DNA from: Aedes albopictus
Lineage: Eukaryota > Arthropoda > Insecta > Diptera > Culicidae
Assembly (NCBI RefSeq): GCF_035046485.1
Contig: NC_085137.1
Location: 344,896,505-344,960,504, forward strand
Length of the DNA: 64,000 nucleotides
Direction: 5' to 3'
A program made the position numbers and the translations under genes. Positions 32,560-44,025 of this stretch are shown one piece after another (the first letter of the stretch is position 1; each line of letters starts with the position of its first letter). The notes under the pieces were generated by a model, which saw nothing but the letters and a program-made list of their open reading frames with translations, did no database searches and was not told where the DNA came from.

Positions 32560-33808
32560 CCAAGATCTTTATTTGTAGGGCTCAATTGTTTAGTGAAAAA
32601 CTTTACGGAGCCAAAGAGCTTACAGAATAATTAGTTATTCGAAGTTTACAATTGAAAAACTAGTAATTCATTTTTCGTGCGCACTTTTTTCTTGGTTGCG
32701 AGCCAGAAGCGGATCCCGATGTCGCAAATTGAGCTCGCCGCTGCTTCGCCTGTGGATTATCCATTGCGACCTGGATTGCTTGCGCAACCTCCGCCAGGGT
32801 GGGTAGTTTACTCATCCACGGTTTATCCTCTTTCTCAGAAGCAACTATTTCCTCGTAAACATCCGACTGCGTCGATTCCTCGCGTTCTCTATCCGACGAT
32901 TGATTGAAACTCTCTTCCAATACTTCTATGACGTCATCCGTAAGAGTTTCCGATGGTGCCCGCTCCACTGATGGATCTTCATCTCCAGCTACAATTCCGG
33001 CATACGAAACGGCCTGTTCTTGCTTCTTCTCCTTTGACTTGTTCCGATCCTGGCGCTGTGGGCACGAGTCCCGCCGATGTCCTATTCCTTGGCAGTGGAA
33101 GCAAGTATCCTTGAGTCCGTCATAGAAAACGTTTCCTTTCCAATCGGCAACATCAAGGCACGGAGGAATAGACTTCAAAACCTCCATGTGCACACCACGT
33201 ACTCCAGTGTGCATGTGGCTAAGTCCCGATTCAATTGGAAATGTTTCACGGATGACTCGCTCTACCTTTCCAAAACTACTAAGCACTAGTGACAGGCGCT
33301 CGTCGTTCACCTCCGGGGGCAAATCAAACACGCGGACGTATGTAACGTTCATACCCGCGATTGTCATTCGTACCTGGACCGTTTTTCCGCTTGAATACGT
33401 GAATGTTCTTGAATCCTGGTTGTTCTTCAATGCCTCATTCATCGCCTCCAGAGAAACGAATTTAATAAAAAGCGAACGTTCGTGTGCCGTCTTATATGCA
33501 CTTTCCATCTGCGAAACATCCGTAGTCAGCTGCTTCACAAAATTGGCAATTTCATTCCATGACGGCCGCGGGCTTCCCGGCGGGAAACGAAACTGTACGG
33601 TGTTGACAACCTTTTCGCACATTTCGTTAAATTAATGCCGTTTCTGCACTACAGCATACACCACCGATGAGGGAAGACAAAGGCCGATGAAACAAAGCGC
33701 GCGTGATAACAGCTTTCTATACCGCACCAATTAGCAGAAAATAAAAACACTTTTCAGCGAGAGCGATCTCACACGCGTCTGCTCCGGACGATAGCAGCGA
33801 CAGAACTG
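32499..33808 (-). mobile_element. Complete ORF1-only non-LTR retroelement with 14 bp TSD
   Basis: Flanked by AACTGATTAACTTA at 32485-32498 and 33809-33822. The 3' end on the minus strand is a 59-nt A tail (T run 32499-32557). The element holds a 5'UTR of about 185 bp, one intact gag-like ORF and a short 3'UTR, and no RT or endonuclease. Its 3'UTR (GGCTCCGTAAAG, CAATTGAGCCC, then CAAATAAA) matches the 3' end of the I-clade LINE at about 53605-53650. The long pure tail and perfect TSD indicate a young insertion. Confidence 0.88.
32660..33622 (-). CDS. Gag-like ORF1 protein of the ORF1-only retroelement (320 aa)
   Basis: Single open frame, ATG at 33622. The N-terminal half has the RNA-binding fold typical of LINE ORF1 proteins (TYVRVFDLPPEVNDERLSLV resembles an RRM-like segment, and GVRGVHMEV follows). 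One zinc knuckle, CFHCQGIGHRRDSC (CX2CX4HX4C), lies at about residues 183-196. Next come a charged region (RNKSKEKKQEQ), an acidic stretch and a basic C-terminus (RKKCARKMNY). Its role would be to coat the element RNA. The RT must come from another element in trans. The frame has no stops or shifts, unlike most elements in the window. The full-length LINE ORF1 at 48253 has three knuckles instead of one, so the two ORF1 proteins are not close copies. Confidence 0.85.
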   Translation of the reverse strand: MCEKVVNTVQFRFPPGSPRPSWNEIANFVKQLTTDVSQMESAYKTAHERSLFIKFVSLEAMNEALKNNQDSRTFTYSSGKTVQVRMTIAGMNVTYVRVFDLPPEVNDERLSLVLSSFGKVERVIRETFPIESGLSHMHTGVRGVHMEVLKSIPPCLDVADWKGNVFYDGLKDTCFHCQGIGHRRDSCPQRQDRNKSKEKKQEQAVSYAGIVAGDEDPSVERAPSETLTDDVIEVLEESFNQSSDREREESTQSDVYEEIVASEKEDKPWMSKLPTLAEVAQAIQVAMDNPQAKQRRAQFATSGSASGSQPRKKCARKMNY

Positions 33809-33947
33809 AACTGATTAACTTAGTAGATATATCATTTTTGTCCTTTTTACACTATGACCACGAATACCAAGTACTTCGGAGCTAATTTAATCGACTGATT
33901 AAGAGATATTAGACAAAGTGTATCTCGCTGATTTTCTTACCCTATTG

Positions 33948-34367
33948 CAGTGAAGAGAATTGTCAGAAAAAAGAGGCACAAAACAAGCAACAAAGAAGGC
34001 GCGACGATTACTCTTTATCCCTACTGGTAACAGATAATGACATGATCTCGGAATTTTTTGTTGCAGACAATACGGAAGCTGAATTTGTTGCGTACTTTTC
34101 AACTCGTGAATAATAAATTATTACTAATCCAAAGTCGAAACTGTTTGATGGTAGATCTCCAGCAGAGTTGCAGTGTTTACTGACCCGAAGTTACCGTTCG
34201 AAAATCGCAATGCAAGGCTTAAAAATCTCTAGACTCGTGGTGTACGATGCTTATCCTATTATATTCAAGTTGGGACAAACTTATGTCGCATTGGGTGGAT
34301 TGTCGCAACAGATACAGGTTGCGACATTGTCATTATTGTTGCGCGATGGTTGAATTTTGATTCACTG
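33948..34367 (+). mobile_element. Small hAT MITE family, copy 1
   Basis: Begins CAGTGAAGAGAATTGTCAG and ends GAATTTTGATTCACTG. Flanks CCCTATTG and CCCTGTTA are a decayed 8 bp TSD. Other copies: 44616-45027 and 54662-55145. Confidence 0.7.
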
Positions 34368-34941
34368 CCCTGTTATTAATCGATTCAAGATTTTTTGGCA
34401 GTTAACAAAAGATACAATATTCCAGAATATGTTAGCCTTTTTTTTAAACATTGCATACAAGATTCTAAGAGGTGTTTGGCATTTCTGGTAGTTTAGTCCA
34501 TAGTCCACGATGCTATTTTGGAAACCAATCCACTAGATGCCAAATCCACAATATTTTCTAGAACTTTTGGTCCATCGCACAAAATAAATATGTTAAATAC
34601 AAATAATACAACAATAATTTTAATAAGTGTAAGAAGGGTTCTATTCACCATAGGTGGATTAAATCGGGTTTTTTCTTGGAATTTTGCCAAAAAATCCACA
34701 TAAACATCAAAAATTTCGTAAAATTTGATCTTTTTCAATAATGCTAGAAACAAAAAATCTTGACATGTCAGAGTTTTAATGATTCAGTTGACATTCTGCA
34801 CTTGCGTTTCAATACTTTTGAGACTCCTCAATTATTTGAAAAATCGCCCCCTTTTTAGTATTTTCGCCTCCCTATCAGTTTTTCAAATTTTCGCCCCCTT
34901 CGGCTTAATTTTCGTCCCCTGGGGGGCGATTTCGCCCACCG

Positions 34942-36545
34942 CTCTAAAGCAATGTTGAACAGCAAGCACGAAAGATCATCACCTTGCCGTAACCCTCTGC
35001 GAGATTCGAAGGGACTCGAGAGTGTCCCTGATACTCGTACTACGCACATCACTCGATCCATCGTCGCCTTGATCAATCGTATCAGTTTATCCGGGAATCC
35101 ATATTCGTGCATAATCTACCATAGCTGTTCTTGTTCGATTGTATCATATGCCGATTTGAAATCGATGAACAAGTGATGTGTGGGCACGTTGTATTTGCGG
35201 CATTTTTGCAACACCTGGCGAATGGCGAACATCTGGTCCGTTGTAGCGCGTTCACCCATAAATCTAGCCTGATAGTGTGATCGCGCGGTAGTTCCCGCAA
35301 TCCAACTTGTCACCCTTTTTATAGATGGGACACACGATACCTTCCATCCATTCCTCCGGTAATACTTCCTCCTCTCAAATCTTGGTAATTACCCAGTGTA
35401 GTGCTCTCACATCTACTCCAGCGGCTTTGCTGTTTTTCAACCGGCCAACACCCTCCTCAATCTCTTGGAGATCAGGGGCCGGAAGTCTTTCGTCCTGTGC
35501 ACATACTCCTAGATCTGTTACCACGCCACCTTCGGTACTTGCAACGTCGCCCTTGAGGTGCTCATCGTAATGCTGCCGCCACCTCTCGACCACCTCACGC
35601 TCGCTCTTGAGAATATTCCCGTGATTATCTCGGCACATGTCGGCTTGTGGCACAAGGCCTCTGCGCGAGCGGTTCAGCTTCTCGTAGAACTTTCGTGTGC
35701 CCTCAGCGCGGTACAGCTCCTACATCGCTTCGCGATCTCGTTCTTCCTGCTGGCGCTTCTTCATTTGGAAGATTGAGTTCTGCCTGTTCCGCGCCTGTCT
35801 GTAACGTGCCTCATTCGCTCTCGTACGGTGTTGCAGAATTCTCGCCCATGCTGCATTCTTTCCGTTTTTCTACTGTTCACAATCGCCGTCGTACCAGTCG
35901 TTTCTGTGATTCGGTGTCGGGAAGCCTAGTGCTGTAGCCGAGGTACTACCTATGGCGGATCGGATGTCCCTCCAGCCATCTTCAAGTGTATGTAGCTGCG
36001 CCAACCTGCTCTTCCGTTGGTAGGACCACTGCTAACTGCTGCGCGTAGTCTTGAGCCACTTCTACGTTACGCAGCTGCTCGATGTTGAGCCGCGGCGTTC
36101 GACTTCGACGCGTGGTGATGACTGTCGATAGTTTTGAGCGCATGCATACAGCGACTAAGTAGTGATCCGAATCTATATTCGCACTGCGGTATGTGCGGAC
36201 ATTGGTTATATCCGAGAAGAATTTACCGTCGATAAGAACGTGGTCGATTTGGTTTTCTGTTTGGCGGTCGGGTGATCTCCAGGTGGCTTTGTGGATATCT
36301 TTGCGGGGGAAGAAGGTGCTTTGGGCTACCATACCACGGGAGGCTGCAAAGTTTACGCATCGCTAGCCGTTATCATTCGATACGGCGTGCAGGCTGTTTC
36401 GCCCGATTACCGGTCTGTACATTTCCTCCATGTTGATAAATTATGTAGACTTTTTTTGCGGGATGGAGAGCTATCCATATCCGTTTTCATTAATCCCGAT
36501 TATTTGACGAATAATCAGCTCCTAAAAGTACGTCCTCAAACTGCG
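34942..36545 (-). mobile_element. RTE/JAM-like LINE, 5' part (copy R-3)
   Basis: Continuation of 25865-26529 beyond the hAT-like insertion. RT: motif B FESRRGLRQGDDLS, motif A region FIDFKSAYDTIEQEQLW followed by the same TAG codon as copy R-2, and VGRLKNSKAAG. Internal deletions occur near 35270 and 35412. The endonuclease end is at 35982-36332: STFFPRKDIHKATWRSPD, QTENQIDHVLIDG and ANIDSDHYLVAV, the SDH motif. Frames are broken throughout. Confidence 0.8.
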
Positions 36546-36990
36546 ATTACCATCTGCACTCACATGGTTTGAAATGATCGTAATTCTCATGTCATAAGAA
36601 CCACACTCAAATACAATTTTATACCACTACCTCCAGTACACTTATTGCCACTGGGCATGACGACCTGTTTCGAAAGTATCCCTTTATATCGTAACACTGC
36701 TGCCAATGCATATCCTTTCTCGTTCAGTTCCATCTTACAGGCATATACTTTGTTTGGCTGCTTACTTACCTACCGGTCAGACCAAGGCCTGAGTGTTCTC
36801 TGCTGTAGAGTAATGCGGGGCAAAAGTTCGCAGTGGGCCTTTTTTTGGGACTTCTCAACCAGCCCCCCCACGTGGTCATTTGTCCATACAAAATTTTTTA
36901 TTCGTCCATACAAAATGCTCATACGCCGAACCCCCCCTCATGATCACGTGGTTTATGGACAGCCCCTTATCTGCGTACTAGTTAATGGCT
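36546..36990. other. Segment absent from the duplicate block
   Basis: About 500 bp (to about 37055) has no counterpart in the otherwise matching block at 62.5-64.0 kb. It contains a short LINE 3'-end remnant near 36775 (GGTCAGACCAAGGCCTGAGT) and no gene. Confidence 0.5.
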
Positions 36991-37294
36991 TGTTTCCACT
37001 TTGTACGTACTGTGCAAATAGATAGGACAAGTAATGGTCAAGTAATGATTGCGCTTCAAAATTACATGTGCAGTTTGTAGATGATAAGTAAGGAAAAAAG
37101 TGTAACACTCGTAACGCCTCTCGTGCGAATCAAATGGAGCTGTCACTTTTCCTTGCGGAGAAATTGTCCGCGCTATTATTCCGTAAGGAAAAGTAACGTT
37201 TCTCCTCATACTGGATCAGTTGTCAAAATTACTTGCGGAAAAAGGTGGCATTTTACTTGAGCGCTCTACTTGGCAACACGAAACTTAGCTTAAG
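36991..37294 (-). mobile_element. MITE-like element with internal hairpin, copy 2 of 3
   Basis: Inverted copy of 13264-13572, with the same GTCACTTTTCCTTGCGG / CCGTAAGGAAAAGTAAC hairpin. Confidence 0.65.
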
Positions 37295-37699
37295 AAGCCA
37301 AACAAATCTGTATGGGTTCGACACGTAATCAGGTCAGTTACTCGTCAATAAAAATTGGAACGATTTCGTTATGCTGTGGCAGAGTTAGGCAGAAAAATAA
37401 ACTCATAACCTCTTGATGTCGGAGAATCGTTATTCCATAGTAGTTCGAGAGGCGCATTCGAACGAGGATCTAGCCATAAGTGACCTTTGCGGGAATACGT
37501 ACGAAATGCGTTGACGGTTAACGGCAGGCGTGCCCATCACTGCTTCTAAGGAATTTTAGTTCCTGGTCGACTTCCCTTGGCAAAGTTTTTAAGAGTTGAG
37601 TGCTTCTCAACTTTGTAGATTAACCAAATTAAAAATTTGAAACAAAACAAAAATCTTAGAAATTCAAACTTATGTTTTATTTTTGTTTTGAATCTATGT

Positions 37700-40600
37700 A
37701 TATCATAAGATTTATTTGGGGGTGGAAGCTCAGGTAAAATATTATCTCCTGGGCGCCCATTAAAAACACCACCCCCGGCGAAGACTGGCGCTCGAGACTA
37801 GCTATTTAGCACTGTAGTTAGAGGAAATGCCAATGCAGAACCCGTAGCTTCCGAGAAGGTAAGCCCAGCTCCCTGGGTTAGTGGGTTGGTGTCAGGCCCT
37901 GCGAGCCAGCCGTAAAAAAAGACTAGCACCGGAAAATCAACAAGAGAAGAATGCGAACCGATACCAATGGCGACGACCACAGCGACGAAAAGGGATTTGC
38001 GATTGGAAGCTCGGTACGTGGAACTGCATATTTCTCAACTTCATCGGGAGCACCCGCATACTCGCCGATATACTGAAGGACCGCGGGTTCGGAATCGTAG
38101 CGCTGCAGGAGGTGTGTTGGACAGGATCTATGATGCGAACGTTTAGAGGTAATCATACCATCTACCAGAGTTGCGGCAACACACGTGAGCTGGGAACAGC
38201 TTTTATAGTGATGGGCGACATGCAGAGGCGCGTGATCGGTTGGTGGCCGATCGACGAAAGAATGTGCAGGTTGAGGATCAAGGGCCGATTCTTCAACATT
38301 AGCATAATAAACGTGCACAGCCCTCACTCCGGAAGCACTGATGATGACAAAGACGCATTTTACGCGCAGCTCGAACGCGAGTACGACCGCTGCCCAAACC
38401 ACGACGTCAAGATCATCATAGGCCATAGGGGATCTAAACGCTCAGGTAGGCCAGGAGGAGGAATTCAGACCGACGATTGGAAAGTTCAGCGCCCACCAGC
38501 TGACGAACGAAAATGGCCTACGCCTCATCGATTTCGCCACCTCCAAGAACATGGTCATTCGTAGCACCTTCTTCCAGCACAGCCTCCCGTATCGTTACAC
38601 CTGGAGATCACCACAACAAACGGAATCGCAAATCGACCACGTTCTGATTGATGGACGGCACTTCTCCGACATTATCGACGTCAGGACCTATCGTGGCGCT
38701 AATATCGACTCTGATCACTACCTGGCGATGGTCAAACTGCGCCCAAAACTCTCCGTTTTTAACAATGTACATTACCGGCGGCCGCTCCGGTACTATCTAG
38801 AGCGACTGAAGCAACCGGCTGTCGCCACCGCATACGCGCAGAATCTCGAGGCAGCGTTGCCGGACGAGGGTGTGCTCGATGTGGCCCCTCTAGAGGACTG
38901 CTGGAGTACAGTCAAAGCAGCCATCAACAACGCAGCCGAGAGCACTATCGGGTACGTAGAACGGAGTCGACGAAACGATTGGTTCGACGAGGAGTGCAGA
39001 GCGGTTCTGGAGGAGAAGGATGCAGCGCGGGCGGTAATGCTGCAGCATGGAACCCGACAGGATGTGGAGCGATACAGACAGAAGCGGAAGCAGCAGACCC
39101 GTCTCTTCCGGGAGAAAAAGCGCCGCCTGGAAGAAGCGGAGTGCGAGGAAATGGAACTGCTGTGCCGTTCACAGGAAACACGCAAGTTCTACCAGAAGCT
39201 CAATGCATCCCGCAAAGACTACGTGGCGCTAGCCGAAATCTGCAGGGATAAGGACGGGAGCCTCCTGACGGACAAACGTGAGGTGATCGAAAGGTGGAAG
39301 CAGCACTTCGACGAGCACCTGAATGGCGAAGAGAATGTAGGCACGGAGGACCAAGGCAGCGGAGGAAATGACTATGTTGGTGCAGCAGAGGACGGGAACG
39401 TACCAACTCCCACGCTGAGGGAAGTTAAGGATGCCATTCACCAGCTCAAAAACAACAAAGCGGCTGGTAAGGACGGTATCGCAGCAGAACTCATCAAGAT
39501 GGGCCCGGAAAAGTTGGCCACCTGTCTGCACCAGTTAGTAGTCAAGATCTGGGAAACCGAACAGCTACCGGAGGAGTGGAAGGAAGGGATAATCTGTCCC
39601 ATCCACAAGAAAGGCGACAAGTTAATGTGTGAAAACTTTCGAGCGATCACCATTTTGAATGCCGCCTACAAAGTGCTATCCCAGATCATCTTCCGTCATC
39701 TTTCACCTAAAGAAAATGAGTTCGTGGGAAGTTACCAAGCGGGTTTCATCGACGGCCGGTCGACAACGGACCAGATCTTCACCGTACGGCAAATCCTACA
39801 GAAATGCCGTGAATACCAGGTCCCAACGCATCACCTGTTCATCGTTATGGACGAGAACAGCTTTCCCGGGAAGCTGACTAGACTGATAAAGGCAACGATG
39901 GACGGTGTGCAGAACAGCGTAAGGATTTCGGGTGAACTATCCAGTTCATTTGAATCTCGACGGGGACTACGACAAGGTGATAGACTTTCCTACCTACTAT
40001 TCAACATCGCCCTGGAAGGTGTTATGCGACGAGCCGGGCTCAACAGCCGGGGTACGATCTTCACGAAATCCAGCCAATTTTTCTGTTTTGCGGATGACAT
40101 GGATATTATTGCTAGAACATTTGAAACGGTGGCAGAACAGTACACCCGCCTGAAACGTGAAGCAGCAAAGGTCGGACTGGTGGTGAATGCGGCTAAGACA
40201 AAGTACATGCTGGTGAGCGAGGCAGGACAAGCCTTGGCAGCAATGTTACGATAGACGGGGATACTTTCGAGGTGGTAGAAGAATTCGTCTACCTCGGTTC
40301 CTTGCTAACGGCTGACAATAACGTGAGCCGTGAAATACGAAGGCACATCATCAGTGGAAGTCGTGCCTACTATGGGCTCCAGAAGAAACTGCGGTCAAAA
40401 AAGATTCACCCCCGCACCAAATGTACCATGTACAAGACGTTTAAGACCGGTGGTTCTCTACGGAAACGAGACATGGACGATGCTCGAGGAGGACCTACAA
40501 GCACTCGGAGTTTTCGAGCGACGCGTGCTAAGGACGATCTTCGGCGGTGTGCAGGAGAACGGTGTATGGTGGAGAAGGATGAACCACGAGCTCGCTACAC

Positions 40601-40890
40601 TTTACGGCGAACCCAGCATCCAGAAAGTGGCCAAAGCCGGAAGGATACGATGGGCAGGGCATGTTACAAGAATGCCGGACAACAACCCTGCAAAGTTGGT
40701 GTTTGCTAACCATCCGGTTGGTACAAGAAGGCGTGGAGCGCAGAGAGCACGATGGGCGGACCAGGTGGAGCGTGATCTGGCGAGTGTTGGGCGTGACCGA
40801 CGTTGGAGAGCTGCAGCTGCAAATCGAGTATTATGGCGGCAAATTGTTGATTCAGTATTATCATGAATTTGATGTTAACTAAATAAATGA
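37700..40890 (+). mobile_element. RTE/JAM-like LINE, nearly full length but dead (copy R-4)
   Basis: 5'UTR from about 37700. Endonuclease starts at about 38010 (WKLGTWNC, LQEVCWTG), continues with VHSPHSGS and, after a frameshift near 38425, TESQIDHVLIDGRH and ANIDSDHYLAMV. RT: LKNNKAAGKDGIAAELIK, PEEWKEGIICPIHKKGDK, YQAGFIDGRSTTDQIF. Then HHLFI joins VMDENSFP directly, so the catalytic motif A DFKAAYD block is deleted in frame near 39845. Motif B FESRRGLRQGDRLS and motif C CFADDMDI are intact. A stop at 40254 precedes the C-terminal part (FVYLGSLLTADNN, RIRWAGHVTRMPD), which ends near 40866. Without motif A it cannot polymerise. Confidence 0.85.
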
Positions 40891-41341
40891 AATGAAGATT
40901 TATTTGGTTTATAATTTGCAATGTTGAAAAAAAAAACCTTTAATGAGATAATTTTACTTTCGAATACAGTCAATTTGCTCTGTACCTAGATCAACCAACC
41001 GCCTACTATCAGACGAACAGTGGATTTTTATTCATCTTCCCATCTCATATAGGAAAGCAGCTGTTTTTTGTTATGCTATCATTTAGCTCTTAGTGCTTGC
41101 TTATCCCTATCATCACTCATATTACTAGATCAGAAATGTGATTCTACGATACGTATTTTGATAATTTGCGAATTGACTAACACAAACGAAAATTTGAATC
41201 GATACACTCGACCTAGTCTGACCAACCTCACGCGGTGGCGTAGTCCGTAGTCGATTTTTGGAAGTCGCGTCGTCAAGTCGTGAGTTTTCGCGAGCGCTAA
41301 GCATTTGTTTTTAGGTGCGTGCGTGCGTGTGTCCGTTCGCT
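40891..41341 (+). promoter_or_regulatory. Upstream/5'UTR region of paralogue C
   Basis: Non-coding. It includes a GTGCGTGCGTGCGTGTG run directly before the ATG at 41342. No TATA or initiator could be called with confidence. Confidence 0.3.
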
Positions 41342-42943
41342 ATGAGTCCAAAAATACTCATAATTGGCGCCGGTGCGTCCGGAATCGCGGCTGCTACGCG
41401 TCTGTATGAAAGTGGATTCCGGAACTTGATCATACTGGAAGCTGAGAATCGGTTAGGCGGTAGGATACATACGGTACCTTATGGAGAAAACGTGCTGGAC
41501 TATGGTGCCCAATGGTAAGGGTGGGCGGATAATTAATTAAGTAGACATATTCATCAAACATACTGTTCTAGGGTTCACTCAAGCGTGGACAACGTTGTGT
41601 ATGATATGGCGGCAAAATATGATCTGGTGGAAGTAGAAAAGCATCGCGAAGATGAACTCTGCATCAAATCAAACGGGGAGGAAGTCCCGATTGAAGTATC
41701 CAATCGAGTCATGGATGTGCTGGAGCATTCGATTGATGACGAAGAAAACGTGAAGCAGTACAAGAAATCTTTGGGAGACTATTACACGGAGAGGTACTTC
41801 GTTTTAAAGATTGCTCTATAATAAGGCTTATCAAGGCTATTAGTTTCCAGAAAGCTTTACGGGATGGACAGTTTGCTGATATCGATTACGAAACGTGTTA
41901 TCAACTCTTCCAATTCTTTTTGAAATACCACCACACCTACAACGCCGTAGATAGCGTGTTTGAGATGTCTGCTGCAGGTCTGTTGGAGTTCACTGACCAT
42001 CAAGACGAATACCTTATAAATTGGCGAAGGCAAGGATTCAAGACTATCCTCGACTTAATGATGGTAAACGAATTTAGCCCGAAATAGTGCTTGTTTTATG
42101 AAAGTCTATCAATTACAGAAACGCCTTCCACAGCAAAATGCGGCCCCGATACCAATTGAGGATTACGTATTTTTCAACAAACGTGTAGTTAACATCAGTT
42201 ATTCTTCCGATGTTAAACAACCTGTTCGCGTGACTTGTAGAGATGGAAGTTGTTACATTGTTGATCACGTGATTGTTACAGTCTCTCTTGGAGTTCTGAA
42301 AGAGATTAATCAAACGTTGTTCACTCCAAGCTTACCTCAAATGAAACAGAATGCCATCGAAGGACTGTACATCGGTGTCGTCGATAAGATGGTGTTGCAG
42401 TTCGATAAACCATTTTGGCCCGAAGGATGGCGTGGATTTGCTATGCTGTGGAATGAGCAAGACTTGAATGATCTTCGTAAATCGGATAAAAGCTGGGTAG
42501 AAGGCGTTGCGAGTTTCTTCGTTCCTGAATATCAACCCAATCTGTTGGTCGGATGGGTCCACGGAAAGGATGCCAGAACCATGGAGAACCTTCCAGAGAG
42601 TAAAGTAGTCGAAGCATTGTTGTTTGTACTTAGAAAGTTTTTGGTGAGATTCGACATTCCACAACCGAAGTCATTCACCCATAGTACCTGGTATTCGAAC
42701 GAGAATTTCCGTGGGTCATATTCAAGCAGATCTATGAAATCGGATGCCTTGAATGCTAAAGCAAATGATTTGGCACAACCTTTGGTGAATTCGCAACATC
42801 TGCCGGTGGTACAGTTTGCGGGTGAAGCTACGCATCCTGAGTACTTTTCAACGGTGCAAGGTGCCGTGGAAAGCGGTTGGAGAGAAGCTGATAGGTTGAT
42901 CGAAGTTTACAAAGATAAACCAAGAACAGTCAGCAAGTTGTGA
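41342..42943 (+). CDS. Spermine/polyamine oxidase paralogue C, peroxisomal type (SKL end)
   Basis: Exons 41342-41514, 41572-41793, 41844-42063 and 42119-42943 sum to 1440 nt, 479 residues. All introns are 50-57 bp GT-AG. The intron-2 acceptor is placed at ctattag (41843) because the next AG breaks the frame. FAD motif GAGASG at 10-15, LEAENRLGGRIHT, GAQWVHSSVDN, VTVSLGVLK. The C-terminal FAD motif is FAGEATHPEYFSTVQGAVES, then GWREADRLI. The protein ends VSKL, whose last three residues (SKL) are the canonical PTS1 signal. A peroxisomal N1-acetylpolyamine oxidase role is therefore likely, with H2O2 handled by catalase. The start is the second in-frame ATG (41342) because it aligns with A and B; an upstream in-frame start would add ACVCPFA-like residues. 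AATAAA at about 42970. Confidence 0.9.
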
Positions 42944-43019
42944 AGCAGTTAATATTGAAAATATCAAAATAAATATGTTTCTTACATAAAAAGGTTTTAT
43001 GAAAATATCAAAATCATTG

Positions 43020-43299
43020 TTTTAATTGATATAGCACTGCCCATAATCTACGTAGACTCATTTTTGGTCATCTCAGACCCCCCTCCTCTCCCTCTTCGTA
43101 GACTTTAATCCATAAAAAACGAAATTTGTATGGAGTGTAGATTTTGGCCAGATCCCCCCTCAAAGCCTCCTGGAAACCTGGGGTTTACATGTATTTAAGG
43201 GGGCTTCTTCGAGATGTTTAGATCCCTGAATTTCCTGGCAAGACCTTTAAAATGGAGTATTCATTTGCATCTAAGTGAACTTTAATCGATGGAGTTGAA
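43020..43299. other. Non-coding stretch downstream of paralogue C
   Basis: Contains a pyrimidine-rich CCCCCCTCCTCTCCC segment and no coding signal. Confidence 0.3.
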
Positions 43300-43430
43300 G
43301 TTATGTTTGTACAACGGGTCAACAATTTTTGTGTTATATTTTCAAATAACTTAGAATGGGATGATCACATAAATCATCAGTGTTCAAAAGTATATGGTTC
43401 ATTAAAACGTTTAAACTTGACCACTAGAAG
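43300..43430 (+). mobile_element. LINE reverse-transcriptase C-terminal fragment
   Basis: Reads VIFSNNLEWDDHINHQCSKV followed by YGSLKRLNLTT, the thumb-region pattern of R1/Jockey-type LINEs (LGV...L.W..H....SK.Y..L). Truncated on both sides. Confidence 0.5.
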
Positions 43431-43436
43431 TTGTAG

Positions 43437-43942
43437 TAGGGTAAAAGCTCCCTTAGTGGAGGTAGTACCAATAGTGGTGGTAATGCCAATTTAGCACTAT
43501 TTCGAACAAAAAGCTTGCAAATGACATTTTTAATAGATGCATCATAACTAATTAATAACATTGATTCAGTTTTGTATTCAGGATTTGCCGAAAAACCTAT
43601 TTTAAACAATTATTTTCCTTAAATTTTTTGCTCCTTTGCACCTATAGTGGTGGTAGTGTTCCTATAGTGGTGGATCCCATAAGAACCCAATGGGATGCGC
43701 CACTATAGGAACCAATGTTAAATTTTACCTCCATAATAGGAACCGTGTACCTATAGTTGGTGCAAGTGATTTATTAGCAAAAACTTGAATAAACAATGTT
43801 TTATACATGTTTTCTAGCAAATTTAAGTGAAAAACTACCGATTAACGTTTTCAGACTTTTTATTTTGTGGTATTATCAATTTTATTCAATTATTTTTCTA
43901 CAACGAGCTACTAGTAGCACCACTATTGGTACATTTACCCTA
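43437..43942 (+). mobile_element. TIR element 'T', copy 1
   Basis: 506 bp. Ends TAGGGTAAAAGCTCCC and GGTACATTTACCCTA, with AGTACCAATAGTGGTGG / CCACTATTGGTAC just inside. A probable TA TSD is contained in the palindromic ends. The middle carries several direct and inverted copies of GTTCCTATAGTGGTGG. Related copies: 47478-54091 (interrupted) and 59545-60023. Confidence 0.75.
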
Positions 43943-44025
43943 CCGAAACAAAACTAAAACTTTTCAAAACACTATTGCTTCCCCACTTTATTTATGGCGA
44001 TTTTGTCTACACAAACGCCTTAAAT

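Larger units (their letters stand above)
26530..34941. mobile_element. 8.4 kb hAT-like composite insertion
   Basis: Left end CAGTGCTTCCTAAAC. The right end, read on the minus strand, is CGGTGGGCGAAATCGCCC. Both ends contain ATCGCCCCC further in. The flanks CTCCAAAG (26522-26529) and CTCTAAAG (34942-34949) are an 8 bp TSD with one mismatch, as expected for hAT. No transposase frame was recognised. The interior holds a foldback element, a SINE, MITEs, 187 bp repeats, an ORF1-only retroelement and a small hAT MITE. Most of its length is therefore secondary insertion. Confidence 0.6.

Noticed and set aside
38793..39531. Minus-strand ORFs opposite LINE R-4
   Set aside because: Antisense shadows of a GC-richer coding region, with no domains.
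41853..41860. Alternative acceptor (tttccag, 41850) for paralogue C intron 2
   Set aside because: It shifts the frame and hits a stop. The AG at 41842-41843 restores alignment with A and B.
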